A stretch of DNA of 64,000 bases from Progne subis subis. Taxonomy: Eukaryota > Chordata > Aves > Passeriformes > Hirundinidae. This document shows positions 47,210-57,759 of the stretch, piece after piece (the first letter of the stretch is position 1; every line of letters starts with the position of its first letter). The stretch is from contig JAKJHU010000990.1 of NCBI GenBank assembly GCA_022316685.1, forward strand, positions 37,332 through 101,331, given 5' to 3'. The notes beneath the pieces were generated by a model that was not told where the DNA came from, did no database searches, and saw only the letters and a program-made list of their open reading frames with translations. The translations under genes and the position numbers were made by a program.

Positions 47210-48039
47210 CCCAAGGGGAGCGCGCCGCGCCATCACATGAAGAAACAAGTAATGGCACCCCAAGCGCCTGAGGAGAAATTTGTGAATACCCCGACCCAAA
47301 AGCTCTTTGCTTCGTCACCAGCACAATCCCAAGTAATGACCCAAGCCTACTACCCCCAGGGACCTGGTGCACCTTGGCAACCTCCAAGCCAACAACCTTT
47401 CTAAAGGATGATGGCTACGATTATATCTCAACAGGGATCACTGGGCCTTCACAACATAGGCAAGACTTTTTAGTTGTTGGTAAAGAAAGAAATAGCATCC
47501 TGGGACTGCTTGTTTTGCCTTGTGTGATGTCTGTTAACTGCAACAAAGAATTACTAGTGCTAGCCAATGCCTGCTATCCCCCATTGCACATTCCTCCCAG
47601 AACCCCCATAGCTATTGCCATAGCATTGCCTATGGGAACTATGGACCAAATGCCACCACGCTGTTTCCCCATCACTCCTGAAAATCCTGAAGTTCTATGG
47701 GTTCAACACATAAGTGAACAAAGACCAATGCTAACTTGTGAGTTGTCAAATGGTAGGCTTCAAGTTAACATCAAAGGAATGATCGATACCAGCGCAAATA
47801 TTTCTGTGATCTCTTCTTACTATTGGCCAAGAGATTGGAAGTTAGTAACTCCCCCAGGTACCCTCACAGGCATCGGAGGTGTCACTCCGTGTTTGCAAAG
47901 CCAATCTGTAATCACCATTACAGGACCAGATGACAAGAAAGCATCAATTCGTCCCTATGTAGTGCAAAAGCCCATCACAGTGTGGGGAAGGGACTTGCTT
48001 TCTCAATGGGGAGCCAAAATTGAACTGGGTTTTTCGTAG
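47210..48039 (+). pseudogene. pro: Class II pro: dUTPase-like region and aspartic protease
   Basis: In the -1 frame from the slippery site, ending at TAG 48037-48039. A dUTPase-like domain (about 47500-47640) is followed by the protease with I-D-T-S (47782-47793), where D-T-G is usual, and WGRD near the C-terminus. One nonsense codon, TGA 47269-47271, interrupts it just after the frameshift. The order dUTPase then protease in a frame of its own is typical of betaretroviruses. The active-site serine may abolish activity. Confidence 0.75.
48027..48033 (+). promoter_or_regulatory. Candidate -1 ribosomal frameshift site, pro to pol (GGGTTTT)
   Basis: G GGT TTT is in register with the pro frame, six bases before its stop. 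The -1 frame downstream is the open pol frame. Together with the gag-pro site it gives the two-shift layout of betaretroviruses. Confidence 0.65.
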
Positions 48040-50739
48040 GGGCCACTGAAGCACTCGGCACTGTCAAGCTAACCTGGAAAACTGACACCCCTGTCTGGGT
48101 TGACCAGTGGCCCCTACCAGACAATAAGCTGAGTGCCCTCAAGGATCTAGTAGCTGAACAACTGCAAAAAGGCCACATTAAGCCCACTAACAGTCCCTGG
48201 AACTCACCTGTGTTTGTAATCCATACGAAAACCTCCAACACCTGGCGATTGTTACAGGATCTCAGAAAGATCAACGCAGTGATTGAAAACATGGGTCCCC
48301 TCCAACCTGGTCTACCCAACCTTTCCATGATCCCGAGAGACTGGCCACTTGTAATCATCGATCTAAAAGACTGTTTTTTCAATATCCCACTGCATCCAGA
48401 CGACGCTCCTCGTTTTGCCTTTTCTGTTCCAAGTACAAACCTGCAAGAACCGCTCCAAAGATATCATTGACTCATTTTACCCCAAGGAATGCAAAATTCT
48501 CCAACTATCTGCCAACATTTTGTAGCCCGTGCACTGTCTCCAGTCCGTGAACAGTTCACACAAACAGTTATCCTCCACTACATGGATGATTTGCTCATCG
48601 CAGCACCAACAAGAAAACAAATGGAAATGACTCGTGATTGCGTTGTTGCTGAAATCAAAAAGAGCGGGCTGGTGATCTCTGAATCAAAAATACAAGAGAC
48701 TGCTCCCTGGAAATATTTAGGTTGGAAACTAACAGAACAGTCCATCACTCCTCAAAAGATACAAATCCGAACTGATGTTCACACCTTGCAGGACTTGTAG
48801 CAGCTTTTAGGAGAAATTAACTGGGTCAGGCCTGTCTTAGGAATCACAGCTGATGAACTTGCTCCACTTTTTGATTTGCTGAAAGGGGATAATGACATCA
48901 GATCCCCCAGATCCCTCACTCCTAAGGCTCACAAGGCCTTAGAAGAAATCATCAGTGCTCTGCAGAGCAGGCAAGCACATCGCTGTGTCCCTGACAAACC
49001 CTTTTTCCTTGCAATCTTAGGAGAAAAGCTGAGACTGTGTGGTCTCATCTTTCAATGGGATTCTTCCCACAAAGATCCGTTGTTAATAATTGAATGGGTT
49101 TTTATCTCATACAGGTCGCCAAAGACAATCCTCACACCTTTAGAAATGATGTCTCAAATCATCATCAAAGGTAGAACAAGGCTTCTTTCAATAGCAGGTC
49201 GTGGATTTGCAATCATCTATCTGCCCATGAAGAAAACCTCTTTTGATTGGGCAATGCAAAAATCAGAAGACTTGCTGTATGCCTTGCTCGATTTCCCAGG
49301 CATTTGTTCCATTCATTATCCAGCACACAAAATAATCAAAGCTAAATTATGCTACAAAGAAAAACCCCTGATCAGTGAAGAGCCTTTAGATGCAGTCACT
49401 ATCTTCACTGATGGGTCAGGGCGAACGCACAATTCGGTCGTCACATGGCAAAATAAAAATACTAAAACCTGGGGACAAGATGTTCAAAATTTGAAGGTTC
49501 TCCCGAAACTGTTGAATTGGCAGCAGTTGTAAGAGCATTTCAGCTCTTTCCAGAACCTTTCAACCGCTTTCAATCACTGATTCGGCATACATTGCTAATG
49601 TTATTAAGAGAATTGAAGGATCTGTTCTAAAGGATGTGAACAACGACAAGTTGTGCCTTTGGCTCACCTGTCTCTATCAAATTTTATCACACAGAACTAA
49701 CCCTTACTTTATTTCTCACATTAGAGCTCATTCAGGTCTTCCAGGATTTATGGCAGAGGGAAATGCACGAGCTGATGCATTGGCATCAGCTGCATCTGAT
49801 GAGGAAGGTGCAGCAAGCATTGAAAATTCTACCTCAGTGCTTGCTGCAACCACCTTGCCTAACACTGTTGAACAAGCCAAACTGAGTCATGCATTTTTTC
49901 ACCAAAATGCACAAGCAATCAAACGAGATTTTCACCTTACCCTAGAACAAGCACAAAATATTGTACGAGCTTGCCCAAACTGTCAGCAAGTTCAACCTCT
50001 CCCCTCTTCAGGAGCCACCAACCCAAGGGGGTTGGAAAGTTTACAGAAATGGCAAACAGATGTTACTAAGTACCCCTCTTTTGGAAAACTTAAAAATATC
50101 CATGTCTCTATTAATACATTTTCAAATGCAGTTTTTGCTTCTGTACATGCAGGAGAAACAGCTAAGCATGTTTGCCAGCATTTTTCACAAGCTTTCTCCT
50201 ATTTAGGTGTCCCCCAAGAAATTAAAACTGATAATGGTCCTTCATACACCTCACAAGAATTAGCTGCATTCCTGAATGACTGGGGTGTTCGCCATACATT
50301 TGGCATTCCTTACTCTCCCATGAGTCAAGGAATCATAGAAGGAACACATCAAACTCTAAAACGCATTTTAGATCAACAGAAAGGGGGAGAAGACCAGGCT
50401 GTACCTCAAAAGAGGTTGAATACAGCCCTGTATGTTTATAATTTTCTGAACAGCTCTGCAGAAGAGCCAGACCCCCCCATTTACAGACATTTCTTAAACA
50501 ATAAGAAAGCAAAACTGAAAGAGCACCCCCCAGTTTTAATTAAAAACCTAGATTCAGGACAAATTGAAGGACCATACAATCTTATACCATGGGGGAAGGG
50601 GTTTGTGTGTGTCTCCACAGAAAAAGGACTCCGGTGGATTCCAGCAAAGAAGGTGAAACCGTACCACGCATCGAAGCCCGCTGAGACCCCCACATCAGCC
50701 AGTACTGCTGCAGACCAAGAAGCAAGCACCCAGACCTGA
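48033..50739 (+). pseudogene. pol: Class II pol (RT, RNase H, integrase), broken
   Basis: The RT frame has LPQG and the catalytic YMDD (about 48573-48584), the beta/alpha form. Nonsense codons stand at TGA 48468-48470 and TAG 48798-48800. RNase H has TDGSG near 49410, but the frame changes near 49490 and again near 49580, before the DSAY stretch. Integrase (to stop 50737-50739) is uninterrupted: HAFFH and CPNC zinc ligands, D at QTDV, TDNG and the E in GIIEG. The tail is cysteine-poor and basic. RT and RNase H are dead; integrase is the best-preserved part. Confidence 0.9.
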
Positions 50740-50763
50740 GCTGCGCAGAATCACCAGGAGAAG

Positions 50764-52071
50764 ATGATCCGCCAAAAGCAGCCCAAGAAAAGACTGAAGT
50801 TTTATCATTTGCGCACGTGCATGTTACTTTTGTTCTTTTGTTTTAGTTCTTGTAGTCAAGCTTTACCTGTAAATCAACCAAAGACAAATGTCTGGGTTGC
50901 TTTAGCCAAGTCTGCAGGCTCTGATACCATCTGTCTATCCAACACAAGCCCTGACAAACCTTTTTCCACCTGTTTAGTCGGAGTGCCTCTTCCAGAAGGT
51001 TTTGACAATGTTACTTTTGACAAATACTGGCCATATGATTATCATCACATATCCCCAACTCCCAGCCAAAAACACCAAACTTATATTGACAATTCTAAAG
51101 TTGATAAATCTGACCTCCAAGAACTAGAAATCCTAGGCTCATTAACTATGAGCACCTGTTACTTCTTTCATTTCCGAGGAGAAAATGACCCTCATTTAAA
51201 CGTTACCCCTTATCACCCAGTTTATAGCAACATGACTTCTTGGTGCAATCAAACTAAGCTTCTCATGTATGATGAGCCCCACGCAGATCGCTTTAACAAA
51301 CTTCCTATTCGGTTTCCTAAAGGGATTTGGCTCATCTGTGGAGACAGGGCCTGGCAAGGTATACCTTCAAAAATAGATGGTGGTCCTTGTGCCATGGGAC
51401 AACTTACAATAATTGCTCCCAGTGTCAAAAGAGCAGTCAAAAAGAAAAGCAGGAGGATTAGATCCTCCTGGGGACATGAATATGAGAGCAACTGTGATAG
51501 TAATTTCCATCCTTGGAACTCAGGAGAGTCAATTGCTGCTAGCATTTTCCTGCCTCAGCTGAGCTCCTCAATTGCCCTAAAACAACTGAACAAGTTAGGA
51601 TGCTGGCTCATCAAAGAAGTAAATACCACCTCTACTATGATCAGTGACTTGCTAACAGATGAAGAAGCAATCAGACATGCCACTATACAAAACAGAGCTG
51701 CCATTGACTACCTTCTTCTGGCACATGGACATGGTTGTGAAGATTTTGAAGGTTTGTGCTGCATGAATTTATCTGATCACTCTGTTTCCATTCATAAACA
51801 ATTGCAAGAATTGAGAGATTTAGCTAGCCAAATTACAATAGATGACCCATCTTGGCTGGACAATTTGTTTAACGGTTTGAGCTTTGCACCTTGGCTAAAG
51901 GAACTTTGTAAGATAGGTTTGATTGTTCTAATAGTAGTAATTGTAGTTTTAGTAGCAGTTCCCTGCATACTTCAGTGTGTGCAAAAAGTAATGAGTAAGA
52001 CAGTGTCTAGCGTTTTAGTTGTTAATAAGAACGGGGGAGATGTTGGGAAGGATGAAGCCAGAAAGCCCTAA
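50764..52071 (+). CDS. env: Retroviral envelope protein, alpharetrovirus-type, uninterrupted (435 aa)
   Basis: ATG 50764 begins 25 bases after the pol stop. Residues 1-35 are a basic stretch and hydrophobic signal peptide. SU (about 36-233) has N-glycosylation sites at 60, 82, 156 and 162. A polybasic furin-like stretch lies at 226-233 (KKKSRRIR). TM has an internal fusion-peptide-like region, a conserved helix, C-X6-CC at 325-333, and a membrane span at about 384-404 followed by a short tail. The pattern around C-X6-CC is that of avian sarcoma-leukosis type TM, unlike the beta-like gag-pol upstream. SU is short for that group. The last ten codons read into the 3' LTR. It is the only fully open gene of this provirus. 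Fusion or receptor activity is not shown by sequence alone. Confidence 0.88.
   Translation: MIRQKQPKKRLKFYHLRTCMLLLFFCFSSCSQALPVNQPKTNVWVALAKSAGSDTICLSNTSPDKPFSTCLVGVPLPEGFDNVTFDKYWPYDYHHISPTPSQKHQTYIDNSKVDKSDLQELEILGSLTMSTCYFFHFRGENDPHLNVTPYHPVYSNMTSWCNQTKLLMYDEPHADRFNKLPIRFPKGIWLICGDRAWQGIPSKIDGGPCAMGQLTIIAPSVKRAVKKKSRRIRSSWGHEYESNCDSNFHPWNSGESIAASIFLPQLSSSIALKQLNKLGCWLIKEVNTTSTMISDLLTDEEAIRHATIQNRAAIDYLLLAHGHGCEDFEGLCCMNLSDHSVSIHKQLQELRDLASQITIDDPSWLDNLFNGLSFAPWLKELCKIGLIVLIVVIVVLVAVPCILQCVQKVMSKTVSSVLVVNKNGGDVGKDEARKP
52027..52040 (+). other. Polypurine tract of the class II provirus
   Basis: AAGAACGGGGGAGA lies directly before the TG of the 3' LTR and inside the env reading frame. Confidence 0.75.
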
Positions 52072-52560
52072 AAATATGATTGCTTGGATTCTGAGAATGT
52101 AAGACCTGTAACTGAGATAGAATTGAAAGTAAGTTTTGATGTTTAAAATGTTCTAGCTGCTGATGCCTGAGAAAACAACCCCCAATGTATGATTCATCCC
52201 ACACATGTAACTCTCCCTAAAGTAGCAAGTGTCTGTAGCCCCATTGGCACAAGCCTGCTACAGTCCACCTCGAGACCTCTTATCAGAGGGCTGCGAGAGT
52301 GGGCCGCGCTCTTTCTGCTTCTCTCTTGTCTCTGTGTGCTCTCCTCCTTTGCTCTTCTCTTTTGCATCTTGCTCTTGGAATTTCTTTATCACTCACTGCC
52401 CCCATTTACCAAGGCCATGCTGCAGCGGCGCCTGGCAGCTCTGGGAAAAGCCTCACACTCTACACAATAAACCGCTCCTGCTACAACCCAACTTCAGAGA
52501 TCTCTCGTCCAGACCCATACACACCATCCTGGAGTCTTCAACAGCAGGAGGGAACAGGCA
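52041..52560 (+). mobile_element. 3' LTR of the class II provirus
   Basis: About 520 bp, TGTTGGGAAGG to CAGGCA. AATAAA near 52468. Diverged from the 5' LTR by roughly 10 percent. Flanks give no target duplication (CCCATG at left, TTTTTC at right). The bases just after it (TTTTTC) resemble those just after the 5' LTR. Confidence 0.88.
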
Positions 52561-52574
52561 TTTTTCGACAAGAA

Positions 52575-52940
52575 GCTAAATGCATTATTAGAAGAAATAA
52601 AAAGAGATGCTATTAAAATATCCAATAGCACATCCACTGAGCTCCAACAAACACAAATGAGGCTCTACAGAACTGCATGGCCTTGGATTATCTGCTTGCT
52701 GACCAAGGAGGAACCTGTGCTATTCTAGGACAGGAATGTTGCAGGAATCAGTGTTGTGTTTGAAGTCCAACAATCAGGAATCACCTCAATTGAAAGATCA
52801 GGAGAAAAGAGGCAGAAAGAAGAATTGGGATTGGCTTCCAAATTGGAGGCTGCTGCAAAAGGCATTCATGGCAGTCACTGTAATCACTGCAGAGTGAGAA
52901 CTTGGTGTGTTATATTTCCATGTTGGAGTTGTTGTTGGGA
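52575..52940 (+). pseudogene. Fragment of another retroviral env (TM part)
   Basis: One frame reads LQN-x-MALDYLLA followed by C-X6-CC (first Cys near 52715), then a second frame reads WLPNW and a hydrophobic stretch near 52845-52890. This is a TM ectodomain and membrane region, distinct from the env at 50764 and broken by frame changes. It shows that a second provirus, mostly deleted, lies directly beyond the 3' LTR. Confidence 0.65.
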
Positions 52941-53169
52941 AATGGAGTATTGAGGCTTGTCTAAAAAGAGACACAGTCTCAAGAATAAAGGGATGTTTGA
53001 TAAAGAACAGAGAATAGCAACTCATTAGGCATGTTTTGAAAGGAATGTGAATTATAGCTCTGAGTAAGGAATGTGAAGAGCATGTCATTGAAGAACAAGA
53101 GATGATGCCTTTATGCATAAAAATCTAAACTCTGTTATCAAAAGAATTGGTATGAAGTTTGTAGCTCAT

Positions 53170-53605
53170 CTGTAGGTCAAAGTACTGATTGAAGTATTGA
53201 GACCCGAACACCAGGCCCTGATGCAAGGCTGACCTCTAGATGAACATTCCAACCAAATGTTATATTTGTATCTGCTCATTAACAAAGCATTATTAGCAAT
53301 ATGATCTCGGTATGTGTTCATTGGTGAAACATGGATTTAGCTTTCTTTATTTGGAAACCAGGTCTAATCTGGCTTTGTTTGGGGCTCTGGGATCAAAGTC
53401 AGCTCCCTTGGTTCCTCCTTGAGCCCTGGCCAGGCTTTGGGAGAAACCAAATGGAGAATGAAACCAGATGTTCCCACACTAGAAGTGGTGTCAGCTTACT
53501 TGTTTAACACTGTAAAAGCTGGGCCCTCTCCCAGAGAGGTTGGATCCTCACTGTCTGCAAAGGTGGGTGCACCTGCAGGAATTCTCAGTGTCCAAGAGTT
53601 GCTCC
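53170..53605 (-). repeat. Dispersed repeat related to 20590-20960 (inverted)
   Basis: Reverse-complement match to 20590-20960, including the ends near 'gcagatacaaagat' and 'caggtgcctccagcc'. Not identified as a known family. Confidence 0.65.
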
Positions 53606-54054
53606 CCAGTCTTTGCTTGTGAAAGGGTTAAAAGCACTGTGCCTGGGCATCCTTGGGCAAGAATAAGATACACATGGAAGCTAGCAAATATTAACCACAA
53701 GCTTAAGACACAGGATGAAACTTGTCAAGAAATAGGGAAAAAATCTTGCAGAAATAAAGGACATGTTGCTAAACCAGTGAGGAAGTCACTGAAATGGCAA
53801 ACAAGAGACTGTACATGCCTAGAGGAGAAAGATGAAAAGGGCACGGCGATGAAGACGTCCAGCCTTCATCAGGGGACCACTGAGGAAGATGCAGAGCCTT
53901 CCTCAGTGCCACCACCAGGGTGCTGTGCCTGTGCCTCACCTATGATAATGATAGTAATGAGTTCTAAGAAATAGTTTACATAACACCACCTTTTCTAAGG
54001 AAAACTACAACTATGCATAAAGTGTAACCATATATTGTCATCTGCTGTGTGCCT
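53606..54054. other. No recognised gene
   Basis: Short ORF without domains. 'gaagatgcagagccttcctc' near 53888 resembles 'gaagatgctgagccttcctc' at 2801, suggesting a shared unidentified repeat. Confidence 0.35.
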
Positions 54055-54346
54055 TGCTGCCTCCGCTGAGGCGTAGCGACCTGGTTCCAGGAACAACACG
54101 GCAGCAACACCCAGGCTGCTCGGGCCATCAGCTCACAGACACCAATGCTGTGGACGGCTAATGGCATTTATTAACTGATTACATGGAGCTATAAAACCTC
54201 TGTTTGCTACATCATATCCATCTGCTTACGTTGCAAGTTATGTGTTGCTTACCTTATCAGGGACACTAAACAACTAAGTGTTGAGGGAGGGGTTCTGTCT
54301 GCCCGTACAATGCGATATCTTCCGACCGCCTGTCCCTAATCACCCA
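54055..54346 (-). mobile_element. 3' LTR of the deleted provirus (minus strand)
   Basis: 292 bp, matching 57760-58052 at about 94 percent by eye. On the minus strand it has a TTTATAG TATA-like box and AATAAA (plus-strand TTTATT near 54163). It is unusually short for an LTR. Confidence 0.88.
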
Positions 54347-54370
54347 TATCTCCCGCCCCCCATGATTAAG
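54347..54370 (-). other. Polypurine tract of the deleted provirus (minus strand)
   Basis: Read on the minus strand: GGGGGGCGGGAGATA immediately before the LTR start. It confirms orientation and LTR boundary. Confidence 0.7.
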
Positions 54371-54603
54371 TAAAACACCTATAAAAGTATAAATGTTATA
54401 AAAAATGCAAAAGCTGTTAAAGTTAGTATAATAGGATACAAAGTAATATAACATGTTAGTAATAAGTGCACTTCATGGTAATTGCGGGCGTTTGACAAAT
54501 AGGGGGTCGACTTTCTCTAAACGGCTTCTAACAAACGACAGTAACTTGTTCAAAATGCAAGGCCCAAAAATTAATATCAAGAGTATCATGGTGAGAGGGA
54601 CTA

Positions 54604-55724
54604 TTAGGGTGGAAACAAGGGTGGCCAGCCATGGGACTGATTGAACCATGACTCGAACCATCCTTGTTGGGCCTCTCTCTCTCTCTTTCTCTGGGCCAGT
54701 CTTTCTCTCAGTTCGGCCATGGAGTCTCGCACGACTCCGGTATGGTCTGCATAAAAACAGCATTCTTCTCTCAAGGCGGCACACAGGCCTCCTTGCTGCA
54801 TGAGCAAGAGGTCCAGTCCTCGCCGGTTCTGCAGGACGACTTCTGAAAGCGAGGAGGTAGATTCCTCCAGAGAGGAGATGGATTTTTCAATTCTTAACAA
54901 GTCCTCATCAATCGTCATTTGCAGCTGAGAAAGTCCTTGGTGTTGGGTCACGAGAGCTGAAACACCTGTGGCTGTACCGGCAGATCCTAGGCCAAGGAGC
55001 ATTGCAATGGTTATACCTGTCATTACTTCTCTTTTGTGGAGCTGGATGGTTTCTTCTAAAAAGCGATACAATTCTTCTTCTTGGTGATACAGGACTCTAG
55101 GAACAATCAGAACTTGGACACAAAAGTCAGCAAGGTTATTGAATTTACCAAGGTACACACAGGGGGTTATTCCAGATTGTTGACAAACCCACATTCCTGG
55201 TATGAATGGGACTGCCCACTTATCAGTCTTTTGGCTAGGTTAGATGAACTCAGCACAGTATTGCCCATCTGCTTTGCTAAGGTTACATTGCCAAAGCACT
55301 TGCCTCGGCCTGTGCATTGACTCAAGGTAATTTCCCTCCGGGGGGTGTCCCATCTACAGTTATGTGGATTATCTGCTGCAGAATATTTGAAAGGAACATC
55401 AAGGGTGACACCCTCATAAAAAGGAGGTTCTGCATTATAACACAACCAGCATGATTTTGTAAAGTTTGGATTGGATTGGTTCAACGACAAAAAGGTAGCA
55501 TTTAACACACTAAGAAATGGATTGTAAGGATCTGACTTAGGTTTTTCATAGACAGCTAAAGGACTGAATGAGGAGGAGCTGCCAGGTGTGGCCTCTCTCC
55601 TGTGTCTGCATGCTGTGAGAATCTGATAGGGTCTAATTGATTGGGGTACTGAAGGTAGGAATCTGATAATTTGCATGTTCACCCAATTTAAATGCCTGGC
55701 TGCATTTAAAGCATGCCATTTCAC
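54604..55724 (-). pseudogene. env: Gamma-type env (SU fragment and TM), frameshifted
   Basis: The SU part (55724-55167) has an NxSNPNFTKSCWLC stretch whose CWLC is the CXXC disulfide-isomerase motif of gamma-type SU. The TM part (55194-54604) is in another frame. It has the fusion-peptide region, the [10 protein letters not shown] immunosuppressive-type helix, C-X6-CC (CAALREECC) and a tryptophan-rich membrane-proximal region. The membrane span and tail are read past a stop. A frame break at the SU/TM join and loss of the SU N-terminus make it non-functional. The 5' part is fused to gag sequence. Confidence 0.85.
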
Positions 55725-57642
55725 TAGTTATTGCGGTACGGATGGCTGCTTGGATTGGGGCAAAATGTTCCTCTTTTGCAACATGCTTGATCATGTCTGC
55801 GAGGTTGGACCCGGGTGGTAATGATCTTAAAATGTCCTTAGTGGCTGAATTGCATTGTTGGCGCAAGCACTCTGCTAACACAGGGCCCTTTGCCTCTGAA
55901 GGCAAAGCTGAGGAGTCAAGTGATGCTTGGAGCCGATCTACAAATTGTGTAAAACTCTCACTTTGCTTTATTGTGGACCATGATGATGGTTTAGCAATGA
56001 CCATGGAAGCAGAGCGGATGGCTTCCCTGGCAGCACGGGTAGTTGTCATGACCTCGTGGGCCCATAGGCCCTCGGCTTGTGCCTGGGGGGTGATCATGGT
56101 TGGGTCTGTGCCCATGAGCCGCTGAAGGCTGGAGCCATATAGAGGATGATCTGCACCAGTGACCAGAGCTAGTTGCTTTGCACAATTGTCCTCCTACTCT
56201 TGTTTAAAAACTCTCATCCCCGCCCCATCAAAAATCAGTCTGCAGGTTTGCTTTATGTCAAATGGGAGCATGTCATCCCCTCCAAAAACACTATCAATGA
56301 GAGTGGAAACCATAGCTGAATTGATCCCTCTGTCAGTGATTGCTTTAACAATTGCTTGAACATCCTTAGGATTTACCGGTGAGTACGTTCTCTGGTTTCC
56401 ACCTGCCCCCCCCACTCGGACTGGAAAAGCCAGTGTGGCTGACGGACCCCAATTGGCACATGCGACTTTTATTTTCCTCCAGTCTGTGAGAGGAGTTCGC
56501 TCTTTTTCTGACTTCCCCTCAACCCGAGTAGAAACATTGTTGTTACTGATTTTATATACTGTTACTTCTTCTTTGTCGGAGCCAGAGCCAGAGCCGGCAG
56601 CAGAGGACTGGCTGTCCCAGTCCCAGCTTGAGTCCAATTCAGAGCCGGAAGTCGACTGACTGGCTGCTTCCGGGCTCTGGACCCTTTTGGTCGGGCTCCG
56701 ACCTCGCCCCTTTCCCTCAGGGCTGGACCGTCCTTTCCCTCTTGGCCCCGCTCCTTTCCCTCAGGGCTGAGCCTCCCCTTTCTTCTCCCCTTTAAACTGT
56801 GTTCCTTAAAAAATGTGCTTTTTGGCAAGCGTTCTGACTAGCTTTAATTCCCTCTTTCTTCTGTTTGCGTGTGCCCGCGCTATCAAACAAGCTGTTGGCA
56901 GCAGACACACTGTGTAAAAAACTTTCTTTGTTTGCTGGTTCTTGGTTGTCTGCCAAATATTCCGATTTAGTTACATTCTTGTTTTCTCCCAGCGATTTAA
57001 CGCAATCTCCTGCCATATAGGGTGGAGGTCCCCCCTCAGCCCCCTCTACCAGCGACCCCCCAGCAGAATTTTTGGAAATATTCCTAGCTTCCTCAGTTAA
57101 TTGATCATAAAACAATTTTACCTGATTTTTTTCTTTAGCAGCTAACTCTGGACTTGAAGGCTTTGAAGGAAGATTTTGTTCCTGCAAGCCTCCGCACTCA
57201 TTAGGACAAACTTTATCAGCAGTCTGAACAGACTCATTGTCTTTCAGACCGCAATTTCCTACACTCTGATAATCCCCTTTAAAATTTTCCTCTGAAAAAG
57301 TTTCTTCTAAAACAGTTTGCGTTGCAGCTCCTACACCGAGCTGCGGCGTAAATTTTAGACAATTCTGTGCAGCTTTCCAGGTCTCTTGTTCCTGCAAAGC
57401 CTTCTGCAAAGATTGCACAACCCTCCCCCATGACTTAAGATACTTTGCCGACCCTGAAAACAGTTTCCTTGGCTAAAGCTTTCCTACACCAATCCCAAAT
57501 ATCTGGGTGGAGAATTTCCACCTGACGATCAATGATTACTAAGTTGCAAAAGTCTCCTCACTGCGAGGGTAAAATCTTTTGCTTTACAATCAATTCCCCA
57601 CTGTTTATGAATCTGAGATATGACCTTCATGAGGGCTTCCAT
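55725..57642 (-). pseudogene. gag: Betaretrovirus-like gag of the deleted provirus, fragmented
   Basis: ATG at 57642 (minus) starts a matrix-like domain. Frame breaks near 57529, 56800 and 56150 separate matrix, linker and capsid pieces. Capsid N-terminal sequence lies at 56460-56200, and the major homology region (QFVDRLQ) near 55940. A zinc knuckle begins as CFKC near 55718 and then runs straight into env-like sequence. No protease, RT or integrase is present. The gag type (beta) and env type (gamma) are the combination known from type-D betaretroviruses. Confidence 0.82.
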
Positions 57643-57739
57643 CCTCCTCACGGGTCCTGGGGCATGCCCCTCGCCGAGCTGGCCCGCTGCTCGGCCGTTG
57701 TTCACCCGTCCAGGCGACTGCCGATCTCCTGGGCGACTC

Positions 57740-57757
57740 CCGGGGGTTTCGGCACCA
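57740..57757 (-). other. Primer-binding site, phenylalanine-tRNA-like
   Basis: On the minus strand TGGTGCCGAAAC, followed by CCCCGGGAG, two bases after the LTR. This fits the complement of a tRNA-Phe 3' end with a small insertion, and differs from the lysine-type sites of the other two proviruses. Confidence 0.55.
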
Positions 57758-57759
57758 CT

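Larger units (their letters stand above)
44110..47404 (+). pseudogene. gag: Class II (beta-like) gag, very long proline-rich middle, two frame changes
   Basis: ATG 44110 starts a matrix domain with an MGLSRS N-terminus suited to myristoylation. It is read in one frame to about 44450, then continues in a second frame as a proline/alanine-rich region of several hundred residues (clear from about 44620 to 45718) with a PSAP late-domain motif at 45684-45695. At a 35-base C run (45719-45753) it changes to a third frame. That frame carries 21-bp PPAFLPV-type repeats, the capsid with its major homology region (about 46655-46700) and a CCHC zinc knuckle (CYFCKRPGHIMKNC, 47044-47085). A second knuckle is degenerate. 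The capsid frame is open to TAA 47402-47404. C-run length may be mis-sequenced, so the second frame change could be an artefact. Confidence 0.82.
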
